Shown here: positions 37,170-48,521 of the stretch, in pieces
Layout: each line of letters begins with the position of its first letter
Numbering within the stretch: the stretch's first letter is position 1
From: Arthrobacter wenxiniae
GTDB taxonomy: Bacteria; Actinomycetota; Actinomycetes; Actinomycetales; Micrococcaceae
DNA length: 50,587 nt
Direction of reading: 5' to 3'
NCBI RefSeq assembly: GCF_013376105.1
Contig: NZ_JAAMFM010000031.1
Span: 1-50,587, forward strand
Notes under the pieces: generated by a model
What the model was told of the DNA's origin: nothing
Database searches by the model: none
What the model saw: only the letters and a program-made list of their open reading frames with translations
Made by a program: the position numbers and the translations under genes

Positions 37170-38141
37170 TCAGCTCCACAGGGCAACGTGAACCTTGGAG
37201 CCCCTCTGCGCCAGCCCCCTGGACCCTCGCCGAGCCACCATGGCTGCGGTCGCCTCCGCCGTCGCGGCGAAGCGCTGCAGCGCCCGGGCCTGCCCCGTCG
37301 ACCGGCCGCGGTCCAGAGTGCTGGCCCACCACATGCCGGTAATGGGTGTGCCGGCAGCGACCACTGCGACAAGGGCGTCCGTGCCCAGCTCGGCACGGAC
37401 AACGTGCTCCAGGGCCAGCATGACTCCCTCCCCCGCCCTGACGGCCGCGAGCGCATCGGTCTCGCTGGTCAGGTTCACCACATCGGGAGGCCTCCCGACG
37501 GCGGCCAACCACCGTCCTTCTTCCGTGGCCTTCTCGATGCCGCGGGGTCCGGCAAACCATTGATGTTCCAGGAGTGCGGGTGCCGGGGCAGGCCCGCTGA
37601 ACCTCGCCAGCGGGTGCGACGGGGCCGCAACCAGCACCCGTCGGTAGCGCAGCACCGGAACGCTCTCAACGCCGGCCATCGCTGCCAGCTCCGGGCGGGC
37701 ACCCAGTGCAATGTCATACGAACGGCGGGTGAGCAGTGCCGCTATCTCAGAGGAGCCTTCCACAACAACTTCCAGTGGTATGTCGGCGTGGCGCCGGGCA
37801 AAGACATCCAGCAGCCGGCCCGCGGCATGCTCGGCAAAGGCGGCCGTGGCGAGCACCCGCAGCCCTTGGCCGGATCGCTGGGCCTGGCTTACGTCGCGGC
37901 GAATCGCGGCCACGAGGCCCACCACTTCCTCTGCATGGATGGCCAGGACCCTCCCGCCGGGCGTCAACGCGATTCCGCTGCCCGCCCGGACGAACAAGAC
38001 ATCGCCCAGGTCCCGGCGCAGGGCTGCCAGCGCGGCGGAAACGGCAGGCTCGCTGACCCCGAGGGCGGCAGCCGCGGCATGCAGCGACCCCAGCTTGGCA
38101 ACCAGCGCAAAGGCCTGCAGTTGCCTCGCAGTCATCGCCAT
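37170..38141 (-). CDS. LysR-family transcriptional regulator
   Basis: 323 aa. N-terminal winged helix (RQLQAFALVAKLGSLHAAAAALGVSEPAVSAALAALRRDLG, residues about 5-45, read in parts) and a periplasmic-binding-like effector domain (GLRVLATAAFAEHAAGRLL onward). It diverges from coxM with 114 nt between, the classic arrangement for a LysR activator of the adjacent operon, so it probably controls CO dehydrogenase synthesis. The C-terminus (MVARRGSRGLAQRGSKVHVALWS) is longer than usual. Confidence 0.92.
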   Translation of the reverse strand: MAMTARQLQAFALVAKLGSLHAAAAALGVSEPAVSAALAALRRDLGDVLFVRAGSGIALTPGGRVLAIHAEEVVGLVAAIRRDVSQAQRSGQGLRVLATAAFAEHAAGRLLDVFARRHADIPLEVVVEGSSEIAALLTRRSYDIALGARPELAAMAGVESVPVLRYRRVLVAAPSHPLARFSGPAPAPALLEHQWFAGPRGIEKATEEGRWLAAVGRPPDVVNLTSETDALAAVRAGEGVMLALEHVVRAELGTDALVAVVAAGTPITGMWWASTLDRGRSTGQARALQRFAATAEATAAMVARRGSRGLAQRGSKVHVALWS

Positions 38142-38145
38142 GGCG

Positions 38146-38165
38146 TCATAACCTTTCGCTTATGA
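38146..38165. promoter_or_regulatory. LysR-type binding site in the cox divergent promoter
   Basis: TCATAA-N8-TTATGA is a perfect interrupted palindrome containing ATAA-N8-TTAT, close to the T-N11-A pattern of LysR sites. It sits only 5-24 nt upstream of the regulator start, fitting autoregulation plus control of coxM about 90 nt away. Confidence 0.5.
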
Positions 38166-38255
38166 CGATGTTGACATGCCAAGGACGCCGGGACAAGACT
38201 GGCTTTCACTGGGAGCCTTGCGTTCCGCCTGGCTCCGCGAGCCAAGGGGTGGACT

Positions 38256-39140
38256 GTGCAGATTCCAGCTTCATTTGATTACGACCGCGCCACTGACGTG
38301 GCCCATGCAATCGCCCTGCTGCAACGCCACGGACCCGAGACACGGGTTGTGGCCGGAGGGCACAGCCTGCTTCCCATGATGAAGTTGCGGCTGGCCAGGC
38401 CCGAACGGCTGATCGACATCAACGACCTGCGCGAACTGGATTTCATCCGCCGCGATGGCACCATGCTCCGTGTTGGCGCGCTGGTACGGCACACGGCGCT
38501 TCTGGAATCGGCCGAAGTTGCGCAGCTTTTTCCGATCATCCGGGACGCAGAACAGGTCATTGCCGACCCCGTGGTGCGCAATCGGGGCACCATTGGCGGG
38601 TCGCTGTGCCAGGCCGACCCGGCCGAGGACCTCTCCACGGTTTGCGATGTGCTGGCGGCCGTTGCCATCATCAGGGGCCCCGGCGGCGAGCGTTCCCTGC
38701 CCATGGCGCAATTCCACCGGGGCCCCTATGAGACGGCCGTGGCGCCGGACGAGCTCCTGTGTGAGATTCACTTTCCCATCCATCCCCTCTCCTCCAGCGC
38801 CTACGAAAAGGTGGAGCGCCGGACCGGCGACTGGGCTGTTACGGCAGCCGGTGCCACCGTCACACTCTCCGAAGACGGCAGCATTGCCGACGCTGCGGTG
38901 GGCCTGACCGCCGTCGGGCTGGACGGCGTAGTGGCGGGAATTGCGGAGCTGCTGCGGGGCCGCCCGCCCGGGGAAGAACTGTTCGCGGAAGCCGGCCTGC
39001 TTGCCGCCGCGGCCGCCCGCCCCATCGAGGACCAGCGCGGCCCCGTCGACTACAAGCGCCACCTGGCCGATGAACTCACCCGCAGGGTCCTGCGGCGCGC
39101 CTGCGCCCGCGCGGCCCAGACCCGAGCACAGAAAGGCTGA
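38256..39140 (+). CDS. coxM: Aerobic CO dehydrogenase, medium (FAD) subunit
   Basis: 294 aa. FAD-binding signatures VVAGGHSLLPMMKLRLARP (about 31-49) and RNRGTIGGSLCQADPAED (about 107-124). It passes electrons from the iron-sulphur subunit to the quinone pool. GTG 38256 has AAGGGG 8 nt upstream. It is first in the coxM-S-L order typical of form I operons, and coxS starts 4 nt after its stop. Confidence 0.95.
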   Translation: MQIPASFDYDRATDVAHAIALLQRHGPETRVVAGGHSLLPMMKLRLARPERLIDINDLRELDFIRRDGTMLRVGALVRHTALLESAEVAQLFPIIRDAEQVIADPVVRNRGTIGGSLCQADPAEDLSTVCDVLAAVAIIRGPGGERSLPMAQFHRGPYETAVAPDELLCEIHFPIHPLSSSAYEKVERRTGDWAVTAAGATVTLSEDGSIADAAVGLTAVGLDGVVAGIAELLRGRPPGEELFAEAGLLAAAAARPIEDQRGPVDYKRHLADELTRRVLRRACARAAQTRAQKG

Positions 39141-39144
39141 GGCC

Positions 39145-39668
39145 GTGCAGATCAGCATGAGAATGAATGGTGGCGAGGTCACCCGTGACGTGGAACCGCG
39201 CGTCCTGCTCGTCCACTACATCCGCGATGTCCTCGGCCTGACAGGCACGCACTGGGGCTGCGACACCTCCAACTGTGGCACCTGCGTTGTCCTCATGGAC
39301 GGCGAACCGGTCAAGTCATGCACCGTGCTGGCCGCCATGGCCGCAGGCCACGACATCCGCACGGTTGAGGGGCTGGCCAACGGTGCCACCCTGGATCCGG
39401 TGCAGCAGGGCTTCATGGAGGAGCACGGCCTGCAATGCGGCTTCTGCACCCCCGGCATGATGCTCACGGCCCGGGCACTCCTGGACCGCAACCCCGACCC
39501 GGACGACGCCGAGATCCGTCAGGCCATTTCCGGCCAGATCTGCCGGTGCACCGGCTACGCCACGATTGTCCGCTCCGTGAAGTGGGCGGCCAAGAACCCG
39601 CTGGGAACTGACTCGGGCACAGGCGCCGCCGAGCCTGGGGACACACCCGCCACTGAGGACGTGAAGGC

Positions 39669-39672
<4 letters not shown>
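39145..39672 (+). CDS. coxS: Aerobic CO dehydrogenase, small [2Fe-2S] subunit
   Basis: 175 aa. The plant-type cluster is in GCDTSNCGTC (about 32-41) and the second in CGFCTPGM ... CRCTGY, as in the xanthine oxidase family. The GTG at 39145 (MQISMRMNGGE) gives the right N-terminus; ATGs 12 and 18 nt later are possible. The tail after KWAAKNPLG is a short acidic extension. The stop overlaps coxL as ATGA. Confidence 0.95.
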
Positions 39673-42062
<2,390 letters not shown>

Positions 42063-42063
42063 C

Positions 42064-42990
42064 ATGCCCAGCAACGCGGATGCCCGGAACGCCCGGGCGG
42101 AGGAACTGCGCCAACGGCGGGAGCCCTTTGTGCGCGCCACGGTGGTGCGCGCCATGCGCCCCACCAGCGCCCATGCCGGCAACACGGCCCTGGTGCTGCC
42201 GGACGGGGAAATCGACGGCTTCCTGGGCGGTACCTGCGTGGAGGCGTCCGTGCGCGACTACGGCCTGCGGACGTTGTCCACCCGGGAACCGGTACTGCTG
42301 CGCGTGGTGCCGGGGGAACCCTCCCACCTGCAGCAAGAGGGCGCCGTTGAAGTGAACAACCCCTGCCTGAGCGGCGGCACGATCGAGATTTTCCTCGAAC
42401 CCCAACTCCCGCCGCCACGCGTGCTGGTGATCGGTTCCACTCCCGTCGCGGAGGCGCTCGCAGCCTTGGGCGCCGTCCTGGACTTCGACGTGCAGCTCGC
42501 GTCCGGGACCGCCGCAGAACCCCGGTCCGGCGACGCCGCCCTCATTGTGGCCTCGCTCGGGCGCGAGGAGGAACCTGCGCTGGAGGCTGCGCTGCGGGCA
42601 GGTGTGCCCTACATCGCCCTGGTGGCCAGCGTAAGCCGTGGTTCCGCGGTGCTGGCTTCTCTTGGGGTCGACGAGGATCTGCGGGCGCGGGTGCACAGCC
42701 CCGCCGGGCTCGCCCTGGGCGGGCAGACCCCGGCCGAAATAGCGCTGTCCATCCTTGCCGAACTGGTCTCGGAACGCGCCGCAGCACGGGCCGGTGGCGA
42801 TGCTGCCCCGGCTGGTTCCCCGCCCGTAACAGCACCCGCCACGGCTCTGGACCCCGTCTGCGGCATGAGCGTGGCCGCCGTGGAAGCCAGTCTGCACACC
42901 GATGTCGACGGGGTGCGAGTGTATTTTTGTGCCCCCGGCTGCCAGAAGGCGTTCCTGAAGGATCCGGGCCGATATGCCACAGTCCACTGA
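42064..42990 (+). CDS. XdhC/CoxF-like maturation protein fused to a YHS domain
   Basis: 308 aa. N-terminal XdhC_CoxI domain (RREPFVRATVVRAMRPTSAHAG, GFLGGTCVEASVRDYG), Rossmann-like XdhC C-domain from about residue 120 (RVLVIGSTPVAEALAALG), a short Ala/Pro linker and a C-terminal YHS domain (DPVCGMSV ... YFCAPGCQKAFLKDPGRYA), a possible metal-binding unit. XdhC-type proteins insert or sulphurate the molybdenum cofactor. ATG 42064 is 1 nt after coxL. The next gene starts inside its last 17 nt. Confidence 0.88.
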   Translation: MPSNADARNARAEELRQRREPFVRATVVRAMRPTSAHAGNTALVLPDGEIDGFLGGTCVEASVRDYGLRTLSTREPVLLRVVPGEPSHLQQEGAVEVNNPCLSGGTIEIFLEPQLPPPRVLVIGSTPVAEALAALGAVLDFDVQLASGTAAEPRSGDAALIVASLGREEEPALEAALRAGVPYIALVASVSRGSAVLASLGVDEDLRARVHSPAGLALGGQTPAEIALSILAELVSERAAARAGGDAAPAGSPPVTAPATALDPVCGMSVAAVEASLHTDVDGVRVYFCAPGCQKAFLKDPGRYATVH

Positions 42991-43582
42991 ACCCCGGGTT
43001 GCCATACTGGTGCTGGCCGCCGGGGCGTCGCGCCGGTTGGGGAGGCCAAAACAACTCCTGCCGTACGGTGACGGGGTGCTGCTTGATGCCGTCCTGGCCA
43101 CTGCGCGCGCCACCGGGGTTGGGCAGATCGTGCTGGCCCTCGGCGGCGCCGGGGATCAGGTGCAACGCGTTGTGGACACCAGCGGCTGCACCGTGGTGGA
43201 GAACCCCGGATACGGTGAAGGGTGTTCCTCATCGATCGCTGCAGCCATCCCGTCGTTGCACCCCGATACCGGCGTGCTGGTCCTGCTGCTGGGCGACCAG
43301 CCCGGGGTCACGGCACAGGCGGTGCATCTGCTGCTTGCGGGCCGTGGCAACGCCCCCTTGGCGGTGTGCCGTTACGACGACGGCGTGGGGCACCCTTTTG
43401 CGTTCGCGCGTTCCGTATTTCCTGCATTGTCCGGCCTGCATGGCGACAAGGCCGTGTGGAAACTGCTCGAGCAGCGGACGGCCGACGTCGTTGAGGTCGC
43501 GGTGCCGGGCACCGTCCCGCCGGATGTGAACACCGAGGAAGACTATGCGCGGCTGCTGGCCGGGTACGGCGGTGGCCCATGA
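42974..43582 (+). CDS. MobA/MocA-like nucleotidyltransferase (Mo cofactor cytidylyltransferase type)
   Basis: 202 aa, NTP-transferase fold: VLAAGASRRLGRPKQLLPYG at the N-terminus and LLGDQPGVT for metal binding. CO dehydrogenase carries the cytosine dinucleotide form of molybdopterin, so this is probably the CTP-dependent transferase for CoxL. It overlaps the XdhC-YHS gene by 17 nt and coxD by 4 nt. Confidence 0.9.
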   Translation: MPQSTEPRVAILVLAAGASRRLGRPKQLLPYGDGVLLDAVLATARATGVGQIVLALGGAGDQVQRVVDTSGCTVVENPGYGEGCSSSIAAAIPSLHPDTGVLVLLLGDQPGVTAQAVHLLLAGRGNAPLAVCRYDDGVGHPFAFARSVFPALSGLHGDKAVWKLLEQRTADVVEVAVPGTVPPDVNTEEDYARLLAGYGGGP

Positions 43583-44529
43583 ACGCCCCGGCCGGCCGGG
43601 GCGCCGCCCCTTCAGGCGCAGCCAGGTCCGGTGCCGAGGACGCGGTGCAGCGGCTGGTTCCCGACGTGGCATCCTTGGCCGAAGCCCTTGACGACGGCGA
43701 CTACCTGGCAGACCAGGGCCTGGCCACCGCCTTGTTCCTGGCCATCCGGCTGCCGCAGCCCATCCTGCTGGAGGGCGAAGCTGGCGTCGGAAAGACAGAG
43801 GCGGCGAAGGCGTTGGCCCGGGTGCTGGACACGCCGCTGTTCCGGCTGCAGTGCTACGAAGGCATCGACGCCTCCGAGGCGCTCTACGAATGGAACCATC
43901 AGCGCCAGCTGCTGGGGATCCGGCTGGCCGAAGTCAACGACGCGGCCGTTGTTGAAGATGACCTGTTCAGTGAGCAATACCTGCTGCGCCGGCCGCTGCT
44001 GAAGGCGATCGAGCACCCCGGCCCCCGCCCTGCCGTGCTGCTGCTGGATGAGATTGACCGGGCCGACGCCGAGTTTGAGGCGTTCACCTTCGAGCTGCTG
44101 GCCGAATCTGCGGTGACCATCCCTGAACTGGGCACGGTCCGCGCAACGCACCCGCCCGTCGTCGTGCTTACCTCCAACCGCACCCGTGAGCTGCACGATG
44201 CCCTGACCCGGCGCTGCCTGTACCACTGGATTGACTATCCGTCCCCGGAACGCATCGCCGAGATCGTCCGACGCCGGGTGCCCGGCAGTGCTGCTCCGCT
44301 CACCTTGGACGCCTCCAACGCCGTCACCAGGCTGCGTTCCCTGGACCTGGCCAAGCCGCCGGGGATTGCCGAGGCCATCGACTGGGTGGCGGCGCTCAGC
44401 GTGCTGGGCATCGAACGCCTGGATGCTGCCGCTGTGGAAAGCACCTGGGGTTCGGTGCTGAAAAACCGGGACGACCTGGACCTGGCGTGGGCGCGCGGCG
44501 CCGCCTGGGTGGGCGGAGGCCATGACTGA
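43579..44529 (+). CDS. coxD: MoxR-type AAA+ ATPase, CoxD
   Basis: 316 aa with Walker A GEAGVGKT (66-73), Walker B VLLLDEID and sensor LTSNRTRELHDALTRRC. In the CO dehydrogenase system CoxD acts as a chaperone building the copper-sulphur-molybdenum site with CoxE and CoxF-like partners. The ATG overlaps the preceding stop, and the last 8 nt overlap coxE. Confidence 0.94.
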   Translation: MNAPAGRGAAPSGAARSGAEDAVQRLVPDVASLAEALDDGDYLADQGLATALFLAIRLPQPILLEGEAGVGKTEAAKALARVLDTPLFRLQCYEGIDASEALYEWNHQRQLLGIRLAEVNDAAVVEDDLFSEQYLLRRPLLKAIEHPGPRPAVLLLDEIDRADAEFEAFTFELLAESAVTIPELGTVRATHPPVVVLTSNRTRELHDALTRRCLYHWIDYPSPERIAEIVRRRVPGSAAPLTLDASNAVTRLRSLDLAKPPGIAEAIDWVAALSVLGIERLDAAAVESTWGSVLKNRDDLDLAWARGAAWVGGGHD

Positions 44530-45772
44530 CACGGCGCCCTCAGCCGCTGTTCCCGCTCGCGGGCATGCCGGAGGCACACCCAACGCCCCCGAGGTGGAGG
44601 CTGCCGCCCTGGCTGTTGGCTTTGGCACTGCCCTGCGCCGGGCAGGTCTTCCCACTCCGCCCGACCGTGCAGCCTGGCTGGCCCAGGCGCTGCGTCTGGT
44701 TCCACCGTCGGCCCGCGACCGGCTGTACTGGGCATCCCGGGTGACGCTGGTGCAGTCCCGGGAGCAGCTGCCGGTGTTTGACGCCGTCTTTGCTGCGGTG
44801 TTTGACGGCCTGCTCGATCCCGCCGAGCACCGCGGGGAACCCACCAACCCGCCCGTCACCGGCTCCGAGGTACGCACACGGACGGCACCGCCAGAACACC
44901 GGCGGGGCGCCACCGGAGTTTCCGCCCCGGCGCGGCAGACACCTGCCGCTGCCCCCGGCGGCGACAGGCACTCGGAGGGGCCGGAGCGTGACGCGGTCCT
45001 GGCCATGGCTTCCGCGGACGAGGCCCTCCACGGCACCCACTTCGCACAGCTCAGCCCTGAGGAAATGGTTCGGGTCCGTGCCTTGGTGCGGCAGCTTGTG
45101 CTGGCTACGCCTGCGCGCCGCAGCCGCCGCACACGCAAGGCCCGGCACGGCAACGCCGCCTTGGACATGCGCCGCACCATCCGGGCGGCCCGGCGTGCAG
45201 GGGGTCAAGGCGGCGCGCTGGTGTATGCCCGCCGTCGGGCCCGACCGCGGCCCTTGGTGTTCCTGTGCGATGTTTCCGCGTCCATGGAGCCCTACACGCA
45301 AATCTTCCTCACCCTGATCCAGGGCGCCGTGGCGGGGGCCGGTGCGGAGGCCTTTGTGTTTTCCACCCGCCTCACCCGGCTGACCCGGCAGTTGTCGGCG
45401 GGCAATCCGGACGTCGCCCTGGCCCGGGCTTCGGCCGCTGCCACGGACTGGGCCGGAGGGACACGGCTGGCGGAAAGCCTGCGCCGCTTCATCGACGACC
45501 ATGGCCGCCGCGGACTGGCCCGCGGGGCTGTCGTCGTGGTGCTCTCCGACGGCTGGGCACAGGACACCCCGGACGAGGTCGCCGCCCAGATGGCGCGGCT
45601 GCGGCGCCTGGCCTACCGGATCATCTGGGTCAACCCCCGAAAGGCCGGCCCCGGCTACCAGCCGCTGGTGGGCGGCATGGCGGCGGCGCTGCCGTATTGC
45701 GACGAATTTGTCAGCGGACACAGCTACGGCTCCCTGTCCCAGCTTGCGGCCGCCATCCGGGACGGCCCGTGA
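44522..45772 (+). CDS. coxE: CoxE-like VWA-domain protein
   Basis: 416 aa. Helical N-terminal half with a Pro/Thr/Arg-rich middle, then a von Willebrand A domain with MIDAS motif D250-V-S252-A-S254 and the later WAGGTRLAESL and VVVLSDGWAQD segments. Pairs with the MoxR ATPase in maturation of CO dehydrogenase. Last gene of the operon; it converges with the DUF503 gene 7 nt away. No coxG-like gene follows within the window. Confidence 0.92.
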   Translation: MTDTAPSAAVPARGHAGGTPNAPEVEAAALAVGFGTALRRAGLPTPPDRAAWLAQALRLVPPSARDRLYWASRVTLVQSREQLPVFDAVFAAVFDGLLDPAEHRGEPTNPPVTGSEVRTRTAPPEHRRGATGVSAPARQTPAAAPGGDRHSEGPERDAVLAMASADEALHGTHFAQLSPEEMVRVRALVRQLVLATPARRSRRTRKARHGNAALDMRRTIRAARRAGGQGGALVYARRRARPRPLVFLCDVSASMEPYTQIFLTLIQGAVAGAGAEAFVFSTRLTRLTRQLSAGNPDVALARASAAATDWAGGTRLAESLRRFIDDHGRRGLARGAVVVVLSDGWAQDTPDEVAAQMARLRRLAYRIIWVNPRKAGPGYQPLVGGMAAALPYCDEFVSGHSYGSLSQLAAAIRDGP

Positions 45773-45779
45773 AGACTGC

Positions 45780-46061
45780 TCAGTCCTCGCTGGTGATGGT
45801 CCGGCGCCCGGCGCTGAGCAGGCCGATGCCGGGCCGCGCGGCACCATGGTTTTCCATGGCGTCCAGCACCTCCGCCACAGGGGCCCGGTCGGCAGCGACC
45901 ATGCCGACGCCCAGCTCGGCAGGCCGGTGCCGCCCCTGATACCCCACCTCGCCGACGGAAACGTGAAAATGCTTGCGGATACCGGCAATCCCCGGCCGCT
46001 CTTCCTTCAACGAATGCACATCGCCGAGCAAGACATCGAGCTCAATCCATCCAATCCGCAT
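45780..46061 (-). CDS. DUF503 (YlxP-like) family protein
   Basis: 93 aa, MRIGWIELDVLLGDVHSLKEERPGIAGIRKHF..., VSVGEVGYQGRHRPAELGVGMVAADRAPVAEVLDAMEN. The DVLLGDVHSLK and SVAEVGxQD-like motifs identify DUF503. ATG 46061 is chosen because GGAGG lies 9 nt upstream; ATG 46070 would sit directly on that ribosome site. The function is not established. Confidence 0.88.
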   Translation of the reverse strand: MRIGWIELDVLLGDVHSLKEERPGIAGIRKHFHVSVGEVGYQGRHRPAELGVGMVAADRAPVAEVLDAMENHGAARPGIGLLSAGRRTITSED

Positions 46062-46357
46062 GCCCGCCATCCTCCCGAGGGACGACGCCGTCCTCGGGAC
46101 CACGTCCCGAGATCGGTCCAAGGGCCAGTCGCAAGTCAGACGCGCATTAGACGAACAGAGCTGTCGGCGCGCGGGGCCACCTGCCATGACGCGCGGCGAG
46201 GCTGCGGCGAGGCTGCGGCGGAGTCCACCCCGCAATGCTTCCGGGTAACTGCTGTCCCCAATTATGGACGGCTTACGCGAAGACCAAATACTTTGCGTGG
46301 TTGCCCTGGTCGGCACCCACATGGGCCAGTAATTCCCGACCAGATTCCCGGTTATGA
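46062..46357. other. Upstream region of the DUF503 gene
   Basis: No gene supported. It should contain the promoter of the DUF503 gene (minus strand) and is interrupted by the IS element at 46362. Confidence 0.4.
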
Positions 46358-48250
46358 CTAGGACGCTGCTGAACTAAGCGCTATTTGGGTGGCTGGTTGG
46401 GGTGTTTCGGCATCTGGGCTGGCCATTCCTTGGTTGGTGGCGGGTTTTCTCGGGGCCAGTTTTCTGGTTTCGTGGTGCCTTCATGCCCGTTTGGGCGGGG
46501 TCTGGTGGCCGCCGGGGCGGTGTTGCGGGGGCTGGCGCCCCTGATTCCTTATTGGGCCAGGGCCCAGCCCCCATTTTTGGTGGTCAGGCCTAAGTTGAGG
46601 AGTCGCTTCAGGTTCAATCCGGCGATGCGGGTGTGGATCCAGGCATGGTTTTTCACAACACCGATGTAGCGCAGGCGGCGGTTGTTTCCGGCGACGAGCC
46701 AGGCGACGCCGCGTTCGATCATGGGCCGGTATGTGCGGTAGTCGTGCTGGAAGTCCGGGTCCTTCGCGGCGGCCCGGTGGGCGCGTTGGCGGCCGTGGTG
46801 TTCGGTAATGACAACTTTCCGGCCCTTCTTCGCCTTCGTGCAGGCATCCCGCAGCGGGCAATCATTGCAGGCGGCACCGAAGTTCACGTTTCCCTTCGGA
46901 CTGATCCGCCGCACGACACCGTTGGGACAGCTCAGCGTCCCGTGCTCCGGGTCGTAGGCGAAGTCATCCAGGACGTAGCCGCCGGGCACGGCCGGGCGCA
47001 ACGGTTTCGGCTTCACCAGCGCCTGGTGCCCGGCCGTTTCCAGGGCTTCAAGCATGTCTCCGGAACCGTAGGCAGAATCCCCAAGAACCTGAAGATCCGC
47101 GTCCCCGGCATCCCCGCCATCTCGGGGCAGGCCGCCACCGGCGGTACTGCCACCAGTGATGGCGGGAACGGACGGATCCGCGGCCAGCAGGCCGATGCCG
47201 GCCTCGGCGTCACCGGAGCCAGCCCCGCCGGCCTTGGTGATCGCGGCATTGGTGAACAGGCCCGTCTCGGGCTCACCCACGATGTGGGCCTTGTACCCGT
47301 CCCGCAACGCCGCCCGGGACTTGTGGGCGTGCCGCGCTTCGGGGTCAACCACGGAAATGATCCGGTCCTTCGCCACGCGCCGGGCGATCCGCCACCGCCC
47401 ATCCGTGCCATCGGAGCCCTCGGCCGGTTCCACATCCTGCCCGGCGATCAGCGCCAACAGCGCGTAGCTTTCATGGGCCTTGCCCTCCAAGGCTTCCGGA
47501 TTGACCGCGCCCAGCAGCGCAAGGGCGTCGGTGACCAGGGCCGAGACCAGCGCGTCTTTCGCGTCCCGGTCATCCCAAGAGATCTCCGGCATTCCCACCC
47601 GGGTGTAGTCATAACCGGTGGCATGGGCTGCCAACAACGTAGCGCCGTCAGGGACGTCCCGGCCGAAGCGGCGGATGCCGGCTATCAACTGCGTGATGGT
47701 GTCCTGCCTGGCCACCGCATCATCCAGGACGGTGGAATCCAGGGCCGGCGGCGTTTGCCGGCCAGGACCCCGGTGGATTCAATGAGTTCAAAGACGGCCT
47801 CGGTAATCCGGTGCGGACGCTCACTTGCCGCCAGGCGCTTGCGCCAATACGTCAACGTGGTGTGGTGGAACGCGGTCTCGTTCAACCCGTACCCACAGGC
47901 TGCTTTCCACCGAAGATCGTACGTCAGCGCCTCGGCCGTGCCCCGGTCCGACAAACCTTCCAACGCCTGCAGCACCAGCACTGAACCAATCACCGACGCC
48001 GGCACCGAGGGCCGTCCGCGGCGGGAGGGAAACAAATCCTCCATCATCGAATCCGGAAACAACCGGCCCCGATGCTCCGCCAAAAACGCGAAGGCACTGC
48101 CCGGGGCCAACAACTCCCCAGCCAGTGCCTCCACATCCAAAAACCCGCGCTGCGCGACTTCAACACCCTGCATGCATCAAGTCTTAACGACTCCCACCAA
48201 AAAACACGGAGGCGCGCCTTAACCACCCAAATTAATCAGCAGTCTCCTAG
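46358..48250. mobile_element. IS1182-like insertion sequence with CTAG flanks
   Basis: The element proper is 46362-48246 (1885 bp). The ends read GACGCTGCTGAAC (left) and GAGACTGCTGATT (right, inverted), matching at 9 of the first 11 positions, and both ends share TTTGGGTGG a little further in. CTAG lies directly outside both ends (46358-46361 and 48247-48250), consistent with a 4-bp target duplication. It carries one transposase gene in two frames. The ends were set by eye. Confidence 0.75.
46549..48173 (-). pseudogene. IS1182-family transposase, frameshifted
   Basis: The N-terminal part (47685-48173) has the DUF772-type segment (GRPSVPASVIGSVLVLQALEGLSDRGTAEAL, read in parts; DLRWKAACGY). 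The C-terminal part (46549-47715) has the DDE region (IISVVDPEARHAHKS, GYKAHIVGEPETGL, LGDSAYGSGDML) and a Cys cluster (CNDCPLRDACTKA). The frame is lost near 47750: one base shifts RRPWIPPSW to RALDSTVLDDAVARQDT, which is the expected continuation. The gene is otherwise complete (about 540 aa), so the shift is recent or a sequencing error. Confidence 0.85.
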
Positions 48251-48520
48251 GGAGTCGGATATAGCCTTGCGGTCATCTTGTCCGCCTTCCAGGTGTCCCA
48301 TGTTCGGGCCTTCGGCAATTTCATGCCCAGCTGTGTAGCTGTCACAGTCATGATTTACGTCTCCGGCATGCTTGTCTGAATTCGTCCAGCCACGGGACTC
48401 GAACCCAGAACGTGGCCATCAAAGACGACGCAAGCTACCCGCTTGGCACTTGTCTCAACCCTTGCCTCAGCAGCAGGCTAATCGACATCGGCCATTGCGA
48501 CGAAAATGCATGCCGTCCGC
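48251..48520. other. Non-coding stretch with a tRNA T-arm-like sequence
   Basis: At 48393-48412 the minus strand reads CTGGGTTCGAGTCCCGTGG, which resembles a TpsiC arm (GGGTTCGAGTCCC). No full cloverleaf can be drawn around it, so it is at most a tRNA 3' fragment, as left by integration into a tRNA gene. Nothing else is recognisable here. Confidence 0.25.
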
Positions 48521-48521
48521 G

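Noticed and set aside
47740-47760. Programmed frameshift in the IS transposase
   Set aside because: No slippery heptamer or stimulatory structure is evident and IS1182-type transposases are normally one frame. A mutation or error is simpler.
46633-48222. A 529-residue plus-strand frame across the IS element
   Set aside because: Antisense shadow of the transposase; no domain is recognisable.
48390-48416. tRNA gene on the minus strand
   Set aside because: Only a T-arm-like stretch is present. The acceptor, D and anticodon arms cannot be drawn.
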